Of a DNA stretch of 64,000 nt, positions 54,733 to 64,000 are shown one piece after another. Made by a program: the position numbers and the translations under genes. The stretch's first letter is position 1. The number at the start of each line of letters is the position of its first letter. A model generated the notes under the pieces. That model saw nothing but the letters and a program-made list of their open reading frames with translations, was not told where the DNA came from and searched no databases. The stretch is from Daucus carota subsp. sativus (lineage: Eukaryota > Streptophyta > Magnoliopsida > Apiales > Apiaceae), in contig NC_030387.2 in NCBI RefSeq assembly GCF_001625215.2, forward strand, positions 38,897,606-38,961,605, given 5' to 3'.

Positions 54733-54785
54733 TCATGAAGCTCGAACTCGGGACGTCTCAAACCACTTGAGCTACACAAACAATT
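54733..54785 (-). repeat. tRNA-derived SINE-like fragment
   Basis: On the minus strand TGTAGCTCAAGTGGTTTGAG (A box) is followed 16 bases later by CCGAGTTCGAGCTTC (B box). The spacing is too short and the arms too imperfect for a working tRNA, but this is the usual head of a plant SINE. Confidence 0.45.
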
Positions 54786-56766
54786 AGTTTATTACTCAAA
54801 AGCATTAATTACATACTTTAAAACTTTTGTATTTATATTCGTCTCAATATCTTATTTATTTGAGATGAGTTATTATTTCAGTTAAGTCTCATATATTGTT
54901 TACATGATAGATTAATATCTATAAATTAATTATTTACATAAATAAATTTAAAAAAAATATGAATAATCGGGTTCGTGCCATGATTCGGATTTCAAAAAAT
55001 AGATATAATTCGTATTCGAATTCAAATCTAACTTAATAGTTTAAACGAGCACCGATACAATATTATAAAAATTTTAAGTCATGAATGTGAGAAATAAGCA
55101 CAAAAACTGAGGTTTAAGCGAGCATCTTTGAAAGGAAAAATTGATGGGCTTTCAACATGGGCTATGTCATATTAATTTCTTTTATTATAAAAGGCAATTT
55201 ATAAAGAGATTACAATATTTTGGAGAACACGAAATAAGGTGACTGAAAGAAATATTCCTATGTAGAATATTTTTTTATTTTAAACTTATGAATTCAGAAT
55301 TTGATGTGTAACTAAATCCTTTTTTAAAAAAATTATAGATATAAGGATAGTGACAATACATCAAATTTGGTGTCGGAAAATATATCTAAATGATATAATT
55401 TTGATGATATATGTATTTGAAATACTATAACTTGTGATATGAAGGTGAATTTAAGGAAATTTTATATTGTTAATCAAAAGTCAACCACATAATAATAAAA
55501 CGCGTTTACGAGAACTACTAAAAAAATTTGAGTTATAAATTTTACTTTGTTAAATAAAAAAACATAGAGAAATAAGTTATATATATTAAAATCTTAAAAC
55601 TATAATTTTTAATATGTCATCATCCAATATATAATATACTAGTTAAATAAAATGATTCAAACTACTGTTAAATTAATCATTTACAAATCAAACTAATAAA
55701 ATATAATTAATTCTGAACCGGATAATCTGACGCGATACGGTGAAACTAATATCTGATTAAACGGGACTAGAACAAGAATAGTTTTTTCATGATTCAAAAT
55801 ATCGAATATATAACTTGATCTTTAACAATTGAACATGATATGCCACATTGATCACTCCTAATAAATATGAGTATCAAAATATTAAAAATGTGAATTTGCA
55901 CAAAGCTAAAAAAGTAACTACACGACTAATTGAACTAAATATTTTATGGTTTTATGAACTTCATGATGCCTAACTCATATCTACTCTCTTTTTGCTATTT
56001 GAAATTCCATAAAATCATTTGTTTGAGATCTGTTTTATAACGATTACATGAAAAATCATTAAAAGTCTTAATAGACAAGCTCAAAAAACTAATTATAAAA
56101 AATTAAAATTTTATAACGAGATAATGTTATAACATATTGTATCAAAGTAATATTCATCTAATATTTTTAAATTAACAATAAAAATATAATACATTGAAGT
56201 ACTATATAATTGATATGAAAAATAAAAGGATAAGACACATCAAAGGTGTCAGAAATTTTTGGGGTGCAATTATATGGTTAGTAGTTCAATTGATACTTTT
56301 ATAATAAAATAAGGTCCGTGTCTTTTTACGTACAACATATGTTTCAATTTTTATTTATACAAAATGTGTGCAACATATGCTAAAAAGAATGTGTTGATGA
56401 TCTGCTCCATCATGTATCACTTTAACAATTATGCAAACGTACGCTCAAAAAAGAAGAAATAAATGTAGGGCAACGCGGACCACACATCTTCATTTAATCA
56501 TGGTTTAGGATATCGTAATTCACATATTAAAAACAAGTTTTCATCAAAATCATGGTATATTAGTTGAAATAATTTAATAATTTCAACAATAAATTACAGA
56601 TACTTTTAATGAGGTATAATATATTTAAAATTTAAAATTTCAGTATTAATTTCGAGTATAATTTTGAACATTGATAATATGATAATGGTCTCTATATCCT
56701 AACGAATTTGAATATTGAAATATCAGTTCAAATGTAGTTTTTGATCTATAATTTTTTTAAAAAATA
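54786..56766. other. Intergenic, nothing recognised
   Basis: Very AT-rich, no open frame longer than background and no clear repeat. Confidence 0.5.
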
Positions 56767-57071
56767 TGCTCCCTTCGTCCTATTTTAAGTGACCTTATTT
56801 GACTTTCACGGAGATTAAGAAAAAAGTAGTAAAAAAGAGGAAATTTAGTTGGAAAGTGGGTAAAGTGGTGGAATATATCAAAATTTAATAATAGATTTGA
56901 GATAGTGATGGTAAGTAGTGAGTGTAATAGTGTTTGTTTAATATAAAAGAGTATAAAATAGAGAAGTAGTGTGTGTAATAGTGATAAGTAGTGTTTAAAA
57001 ATAGTAAGTATAGTAAGTTCGAGATGTCTCAAAATGGAATAAGGGTCATATAAAATGGAATGGAGGGAATA
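56767..57071. mobile_element. Stowaway-like MITE, degraded
   Basis: Starts GCTCCCTTCGTCCTATTTTAAG, ends AAAATGGAATGGAGGGAATA; the interior has a repeated GTAGTGTGTGTAATAGTG phrase. Confidence 0.65.
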
Positions 57072-57278
57072 GTACTTATTATTACTATTAATGCTATTAG
57101 CTTGCATATATTACATTTTTCATGTTTACATATTTTGTCAAAAAGTAAAATGTAATAGTTACGCTCGAAACAATATGATGACACACGGATATTATTTAAA
57201 ACATAATACAAACTCAAGGTCCGTACAAGAACAATATAATGACATATGAATATTATTTAAAATACAGCAAAAATTAGA

Positions 57279-57308
57279 GCCCCGTGCCTCGCACGGGCTT
57301 TTATGCTG
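57279..57308 (+). mobile_element. Helitron 3' terminus, plus orientation, degenerate
   Basis: Hairpin CCCGTGC CTC GCACGGG (57281-57297), then CTTTTATG and CTGG where CTAG is expected. The 5' end was not located, but the AT-rich sequence just upstream (with two GACA...ATATTATTTAAAA copies at 57179 and 57240) probably belongs to it. Confidence 0.65.
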
Positions 57309-57685
57309 GTTGTATATTATTTTATAAGTTACGCTAATGTTAATTCACTTGGGCTAACCATTTTCTACCAATTCTTCATGCTTCTCTAAGTTGCGGCCAA
57401 ACCGTTCTGAAAACCATTTTATACCCGCCTCTCTGATAGCCCACCTATTCCTGGACTTCTGACAGATGTGCTACGGGCCTTATAAATATCTGCATTACCG
57501 AATGCCAGAGCCCACTTAATTTGGGTCATATGTTACTCTTCAGCTATATTTCTTTCCATGTTTGATGCTGAAACACTCAAGTTGGAGATAAACTTTTTGC
57601 TAGTTTACTCCTATTTTTGTTATTATTATTTTTTGTTTATAAGACTGGAAAGTCCTCAGACTATCCCATCTTAAAAGAATGGGTC

Positions 57686-57869
57686 TTTCTAGCGTGTGTC
57701 TATGGGCACACACTAACAACTACTTTTTGTTGAGGTGGAAGGTTTTTATTGGTCATGATTTTTGTACATATGCAAAGGGTCATGATTATTAATGAGTTTT
57801 AACCAATAAAAATGCTCCACCTAATCAAAAAGTGGTTACTAGTGTGTGCCCATGAGCACACACTAGAAA
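57686..57869. mobile_element. Foldback MITE with long terminal inverted repeats
   Basis: Left TTTCTAGCGTGTGTCTATGG and right CCATGAGCACACACTAGAAA are parts of arms about 65-70 bp long (also CACCTCAACAAAAAGTAGTT-type sequence). Each arm contains its own small inverted repeat GTGTGT...ACACAC, so the ends can form nested hairpins. 184 bp. Confidence 0.82.
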
Positions 57870-58179
57870 ATCCGTAAAAGAATTTAACTCAAAAAGAATG
57901 TCGTGAAGCAAGCATGCTTTTATTGAAAATAGCTATGTCACGGAATATTAGAATTTTGGTTGACTATGTACCAGACAGGGTGGTCGGGCTATCTTGAAAA
58001 TTCAGAATTCCGAAATTAATTTCAGAATTATTTATCGGTAAATTTGAATAACATGAGGATAATTCATGAATTAGACTGGCAAAGATTGTTTTTGACCAGG
58101 TTCCTCTAATCTACCGAATGTCCTTATTTTAAACATAAAAAATTGAAAAGACAATGCATGAGCAGACGAAGATATACAG

Positions 58180-58420
58180 GGTGTCCGGGGAGGGCTTAAA
58201 AGCCCGGCTTCTGGGTTTATAAATTTGAAACACTTATTCGTATCGTTTGTGTAAAAAATCAAGAAGCACTTATAAAAAACCTAGGAATGCTAGCTTTTGT
58301 TTCAGGACTTCTGCTTATTTATCAAACACTTTAACCACTTATAAGTCCCAATTTGCTTCTAACTTCTACTCCGTTTCTTTACTTTAAGCAAAAAACACTT
58401 ATTTTGAACTCACCCAAACG
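58180..58420. mobile_element. Tourist/PIF-like MITE
   Basis: Shares AAGCCCGGCTTCT, CGTTTGTGTAAAAAATCAAGAAGCACTTATAA and GGAATGCTAGCTTTTGTTTCAG with the complete element at 51754. Ends are degraded. Confidence 0.75.
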
Positions 58421-58995
58421 AATACATACATCTTCCCCACTTCCACCCATTAGGTCAGATTTCAAAGTGTGTGAACTTGCTTGTACATATATTCCGTCTT
58501 CGGATTCAATTTTGCTAGCAGATTACATTTCGATCACGTACCCGATATATCAGAGATATCTACTCACGTGGTAAGTTCGATTCTCGCTTATTCTGAAAAT
58601 TATGATGAGAAGAGTTATGTATTTTTCTAACCCGTCTTTCTTTCGAGTGACAATATGCTGAGAAGCAGGGGTACCACGTACCAGACACATAATTATTTCT
58701 GAATAATTTAACATGCTATAGCTGACAGAGTACGCTTCATGTATGGTCATTTGATGTAGATGTACCTCTTTTCAAGAACCACATTTGTTCTTTCCACAAC
58801 AAATTAGATTAACACGCCAATCTGCAACAAATACTATTTTTACTAGTTACCAGTGTTACAGAAATCAGGAATCGAACCTAATCGGTTGTGCTACCGATTC
58901 AGAGATTAATCAGAAATCGGGGATTAATCAAAAGGATTAACCGGAGTAAAAATCGGATTTATTTTAATATTTAAATATTATTTGATATTGAGTTA

Positions 58996-59298
58996 CTCCC
59001 TCCGTCCCAGCTAATTCTTTACGTTTGGTTTGGGCACGGAGGTTAAGAAATATGTATAAAGTAGTGGAAAAGAAGAAGAAAAGTGGGTGAAGTGGTGGGA
59101 CCCGTCAATTTTTAATGAATAAAAGAGAGATAGTGGAGTAAAAGTAGTGTGAAAAGGGAGTAAAAGTAGTGTGAAAAGGGAAGGAAAGTTGAGAAGTGGT
59201 GGGACCCATTGACTATTTTTGGTAAGTTTTGGAATGTAAAGAATTGGATGGGACATCCCAAAAAGGAAACTGTAAAGAACCTGGTGGGACGGAGGGAG
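58996..59298. mobile_element. Stowaway-like MITE with internal 22 bp tandem duplication
   Basis: Starts CTCCCTCCGTCCCAGCTAAT, ends GGTGGGACGGAGGGAG, flanked by TA. Inside, AGTAAAAGTAGTGTGAAAAG is repeated in tandem at about 59137-59180. Confidence 0.9.
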
Positions 59299-60849
59299 TA
59301 TTATTATATTAGCTATTTAGTACTCCTTCCGTCCCTTTTTATCTGTCCATTTTGGAAAAAAAACACATACCAAGAAAAAATTGATTGTATAAACTTTTTC
59401 ATTAAATACCTCTAATCTATATAATTCTTAAAGCATGAGTCATTTTTTAAGGCTGCTTTGGTAATTTCACTTTCTCTTGGATCAACCCATTAAGCTTCGG
59501 ATCGACCCGGCAGCTTTCTCATTCAACTTAACAATATGAAAGAATATTCCGGGTTTTTATGCGACCCACCCGATTTCCACTGGGCATGCAGCAAGTTCCT
59601 GCCATATCAGGAGCGTGGCATTTATTGCTGTTCCATTGATCAAGCCATTCATTGAGCTTTTTGTATCTCATAGCATCTTCCAACCATATGAGAGTTTGAA
59701 AAAGGTATTGAATTCGGTTCCTCCAATCATGGCACTCATTACTACGTCTAATTGATTTCAAATTCAAACATGATAATTAATCATAACAAATCCGTGCTTA
59801 TTTATCTAAATCAATCTCTTCCTCCTCCATTATGCTCTCTCTGCTATTTTTTATTTAAAATTCGAAATTCTTATTATCTACGTGCATCTGTAATCATTTG
59901 ATCATTTTTTTCTCTCTCGATTTGTAGAGTGTATGGTAGTAACATTTATTTTATATTGCAGTGATAACGGTGGTCGTGTTTTTTTAGTATGAAGACGGAT
60001 TCAACGTCGTCAACAGGTTTTGCAATCCTTTCGATGATAATGTTGCAGTATCGAAATCCTCAATTATAATCGTAAAATTTTGTTTCTGCAGGTGTGAAAA
60101 GAAATGGACGTGGATCGTGGTAAAAGTGTTGAGACAATTTCCAAGAATCAAAAGAAAGCACATGCATCAGGTAATTGATTTCCGCACTAGAGTAAAGTTT
60201 TCATAGGCATTCATTTTCAAGATACAGTACTCTTGGTCTTGGTTCCTCAAAAGTCTTGGACGCGATCGTATTGTCGTTAACGTCTTCATGTAGAATCATT
60301 AGTGTGATATACAACAATTTGTAATAAGTTTGTGTCTGTTATTAATTAATAGGTATTCTCATGTGGGGAGCTCATATGATTCACCTAATATTGGATTAAG
60401 GTAGTTATTGGGTGAAAGTTTGTAAAGCTGGAGAGGCCTTTTTTGAAAGTATACGACCTCCACATATGGGATTGTAGCTTAGCATTGGTGTATGTTCTAT
60501 TTTTTTGTATTTTTGTTCCAGTTTTTAAGTTTTTTATATTGTATAGATGACATGATATTTTGTAATTAATTTTTTTGACATTATTTTTGCATAATTTCCT
60601 TTCGTAGTGATAGTGATTATGATGCATATATGTCCACTAATGCATTTATTGATCCTTTTTTTATGATTGAGTTTTCTTTGCAGCTGCTGAAAAGAGATGA
60701 TTCGTCCAGGCCACTATCGGATGCTCACCGTGTGAAGATTTATATTCACTTTTTCTCAACATCTGATCAAGGCTTTTTGTTTACTTCTTATTGCGTGTCA
60801 TTGTATTTTGACAAGAGACACCGAGAATGAATACGACCCAATTTCCGTC
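59299..60849. other. Intergenic with possible gene fragments
   Basis: A solo Stowaway end (CTCCTTCCGTCCC) lies near 59324. Splice-like pieces occur at 59989-60016 (MKTDSTSST before GTTTTG), 60093-60170 (MDVDRGKSVETISKNQKKAH before GTAATT) and 60684-60830 (LLKRDDSSRPLSDAHRVKIY). They could be fragments captured by a transposon; I recognise none and cannot join them. A minus frame at 59528-59767 is likewise unassigned. Confidence 0.3.
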
Positions 60850-62266
60850 CAGATACATGAATCCAGCCTACCATAACTCATATGTGTATAAGGAAATGTT
60901 GTCAAAATATATTTGATTTTCGATGATTTTGGCATTAATTCTTTTTTGTATAATATGTAGTGGTTTCCATATTCACTATATTCAATTTTCAAATCTAGAT
61001 ATTTTGTTATAATTTCAAATTAATGGAGTACTTTTTCACTTCACAATTTTAGCTCTCGATAAGAAAGTTTTTATATATTAGATTTTTAAATATTCGGATA
61101 CATAGATCTAGACTGTTATAGCTCGCTCATATGCAAATAGGGAAGTCAAACTTTATTTGATTTTCATTGATGTTGACATTAATTACTAAAATACCATTTA
61201 CATTTAATGTCTGTGGTTTCCACGTTCATTATATTTAAATTTTCAAATCAAGACTTTTTGTTATAATTTCAAATCAATAGAGTTTTTTTTCACTCCATAA
61301 TTTTAGATCTTGATAAGAAAGTTTTTATATATTTGACCTTTTAAATTTTTGGATATATGAGTCTATCATGCTATAACCCATATGTAAATAAGGAAAAATA
61401 GTCGAATTTTATTTTATTTAACTGATTTTGGCCGTTATTATTACAATCCTTTTTTGTATAATATATATTGGTTTCCATATTCAATACATTTAATTTTCAA
61501 ATCAAGACTTTTGATATTTTTATATATTAATTATTATTTTTGAATATTTTCTGATACATGGATATAGACTGCTATAATTCATAACAAAAAAGGAAACGTA
61601 GTCAAACATAATTTGATTTCCACTTTTTTTAGCATTTAATACTACAAAACTTTTTCGTATAATTTGTGCAGTTTTCATATTTACTATATTCAATTTTCAG
61701 ATGGACGTTTTGTTTTAATTTCCGATTAATGGAGTATTTTTTTTCACTTCACAATTTTAACTCTTGATAAAGAAGTTTCTATATATTAGACTTTTAAAAT
61801 TTTCAGATACATGAATCTAGCCTGCTATAACTTATATGTAAATAATGAAAAATAGTCAAATTTTATTTGATTTTCAATAATTTTGGCATTTATTATTACA
61901 ATCCATTTTTGTATAAAATGTGGTGGTTTACATATACACTATATTTAATTTTCAAATCAAAACTTTTGGTTATATATTCAAATTAATGGAGTCTTTTCTC
62001 ATTCCATAATTTCAGCTCTTGATATATAAGGAAGTATTCATACACTCGGTTTTACAAATTTTCGATACATGAATCTGGACTGTAATAGCTTATATGCGAA
62101 TAGGAAGTCAAACTTCATTTGATTTCCACAGATTTTGACATTTATTACTACAACAATACTTTTTCGTTTAATTTATACAGTTTTCATGTTCATTACATTC
62201 AATTTCCAGATCAAGAATTTTTTTTATAAATTCATTATTAATAGAGCATTTTCTTTTCATACCTGT
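60850..62266. repeat. Tandem array, six units of about 200-260 bp
   Basis: Units begin (A/G)GATACATGAATC at about 60850, 61096, 61351, 61551, 61804 and 62064. Each carries a GAAATAGTCAAA-like phrase, TTTGATTTTC, GGTTTCCATATTCACTATATTCAATTTTCAAATC and, in most units, TTCACTTCACAATTTTAGCTCTTGATAAGAAAG. Units are well diverged, so the array is old. It ends at a Helitron-like terminal motif. Confidence 0.88.
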
Positions 62267-64000
62267 GTGTGTAGCACGGGCCAAAATGCTTAAATAATTT
62301 TCATGTGGTAATAAATGAGCATATATTTATTTAAATAAATTAACAATAAAATTTTTTACATGCGGTTTATTATAATTTTTTGTTATTCTATTCAAGATAC
62401 GAGGTGTTGCCATTAGGCGACAACGAGAAATTTTAATTATATAGTCATTACTATTTTCATGTCTTTTATAAATATTTTTGAAAAAAATTTATTTTAATTA
62501 TTTTAACTATACAATTAATGATTTAATAATAGATCCATAAACTTATAAATTTTTATTCCAAACATAAATTATTATTATTATATTAAAATTTGGTTATATT
62601 AATGATACTATTGAAAAATCTGTTCCGTTATAAAATCGATACAGAATCTATTCTATTATTGATATTTATGACGTATATATTCTTATTGTCAATTTCTAAT
62701 ATAGACAATAATTGTAGCATATAATTTTGGTAATGTAACTCAATTATGACTACATATGTATTTCTTTTTTCTTTTTAAATCACACATGTATTTCTTTATT
62801 GATTATTCCTTCAAGGTTAATTATTTTTTAACATGTTTATCAATTTTTACTAAGGACGGGAGGAAACTCTATCATCAGCATATTCACTTTAATTAATGAT
62901 ACTAACGAAAAATCTATTACGTTGTCTTTCATAACTTATATCTCATATCATACTGTTTGTTAATAAAAAAATGTATAGCTTAACTGGAAAAAAAAACAAA
63001 AAAATCCTATCTGTGTACGTAGCACGGGCTAAAATGCTATGAGCATTTTTTTTATTTGAATTAAAATTTGATAGATGAGCATCGTTTTATTCAAATAACT
63101 TAACAATAAAATTCTTTGCATACAGTTTATTATTATTTTTTGCTATTTTATTTAAGGTATGAGGCATCGCCGCTAGGCGACACCGAGAAACTTTAATTAT
63201 ATAATCATTACTATTTTCATGTTTTTTTATAAATATTTTAGATAAAAATTACTTAATATTTTTTTATTATTTTAACTATACAAATAATGATTTAATAATA
63301 TATCCATAAACTTATAGATTTTTATTCCAAACATGAAATACTATTATTATATCAAATATTTGATTATATTAATGATATTAATGAAAAATATATCCCTTTA
63401 TAAATATTTATCAATTTTTATTAAGGACGGGAGGAAACTCTATCAGCAACATATTCACCATAATTTTATAATTAAGGGATGGAAGGAAGCTTTATAACTT
63501 GCATAACTGGGTTAAGTTTATTGTTATTTATGTTTCAAAATACAAAAATTTATATAGTACGCGTCGTTATAATTTCTGTTGTGTGACTTTATTTTTTTCA
63601 TTCGACATTCGTATATATTACATTTAACATCTACAGCGTATTGATGGCCAATAACATAACTCGGGTATTTTGACTGTTACCTACGCTGCCTTTCTGAACT
63701 TATATCTCATATCATACCGTTTGTCAATAAAAAATGTATAGTTTAACTACATAAAAAAATCAAAAAATCATACCTGTGTGCATAGCACGGGCCAAAATGC
63801 TATGAGCATATTTTTATTCAAATAAAAATTTGATAAAGGAGCATATTTTTATTTAAATAACTTGACAATAAAAAATTTTACATACGGTGTACTATAATTT
63901 TTTGTTATTTTATTTAAGATTCGAGGAGTCGCCGTTAGGCGACGCCGAGAAATTTTAATTCTATAGTCGTTATTATTTTGGTGTCTTTTGTAAATATTTT
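62267..64000. repeat. 760 bp tandem repeat with Helitron-like terminal motifs, runs off window
   Basis: CTGTGTGTGTAGCACGGGCC-AAAATGCT recurs at about 62267, 63011 and 63771, and GAGG...GCGACNNCGAGAAATTTTAATT at 62401, 63161 and 63923. Two full periods of about 760 bp and part of a third are visible. The CCTGTGT...GCACGGG pair is a G-U-containing version of the Helitron hairpin, followed by ATGCTA. Confidence 0.8.

Larger units (their letters stand above)
57309..58995. other. Intergenic with two MITEs
   Basis: No gene. Holds the inverted-repeat element at 57686-57869 and a Tourist-like copy at about 58180-58420. A B-box-like phrase (GGTAAGTTCGATTCTCGC) at about 58570 may be another SINE trace. 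Confidence 0.45.

Noticed and set aside
54733-54785. Possible tRNA gene
   Set aside because: A and B boxes are present but the distance between them is too short and the acceptor and anticodon arms do not pair; SINE fragment preferred.
60850-62266. CRISPR-like regular repeat array
   Set aside because: Units are long, diverged and contiguous, without spacers, in a plant genome.

Overview
This is AT-rich nuclear DNA from a flowering plant, most likely a eudicot. The evidence is intron-split genes with GT-AG borders and recognisable plant families (ROP GTPase, plant U-box/ARM ligase, CNGC channel, nucleobase-ascorbate transporter, Ib-type bHLH), surrounded by Stowaway, Tourist, hAT and Helitron elements. 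I cannot name the species from sequence alone. Exon coordinates are my own hand splice calls, checked by reading phase and by family resemblance.

Layout. 1-4397 (minus): 11 exons of a nucleobase-ascorbate transporter whose 3' end lies off the window. 8556-11095 (minus): a decayed pICln (methylosome subunit) locus, disrupted by a Helitron flanked by identical 236 bp direct repeats that duplicate an exon. 14478-15927: two adjacent hAT-type nonautonomous elements, each with a perfect 8 bp target duplication. 17260-20236 (minus): a complete 8-exon type-II ROP/RAC GTPase. 22516-22743 (plus): a 75-residue HLH-only protein of the IBH1-like type. 24592-26497 (plus): an intronless CNGC19/20-like copy with a late frameshift, probably a retrocopy. 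28447-28881 (minus): a GC-rich single-exon gene of an uncharacterised plant family. 33829-36372 (plus): a 4-exon multi-pass membrane protein with a DUF457/YdjM-like SHxxxD motif. 36661-37891 (minus, convergent): a 5-exon tail-anchored protein of unknown function, with a degenerate copy of its exon 2 about 1.5 kb upstream. 41382-43442 (plus): an intronless PUB18/19-type U-box/ARM E3 ligase with two ACGT/ABRE elements upstream. 49037-50494 (minus): a 3-exon bHLH factor of the bHLH36/118/126 group. From about 50.5 kb to the end I find no intact gene: the stretch holds MITEs, a tRNA-derived SINE-like fragment, a three-copy 93 bp tandem repeat, a six-unit 250 bp array and a 760 bp tandem repeat whose units carry Helitron-like terminal motifs.

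The genes are unrelated neighbours, as is usual in plants; there is no operon-like system. Several have links to ABA or stress signalling in other plants (type-II ROP, PUB18/19, the CNGC19/20 clade), but nothing in the sequence shows they act together. The most interesting features are evolutionary: the damaged pICln locus and its Helitron, the CNGC retrocopy, a nearly insert-free poly-A retroinsertion with a 15 bp target duplication, and a set of hAT elements that share a body plan but each carry a different internal repeat motif.
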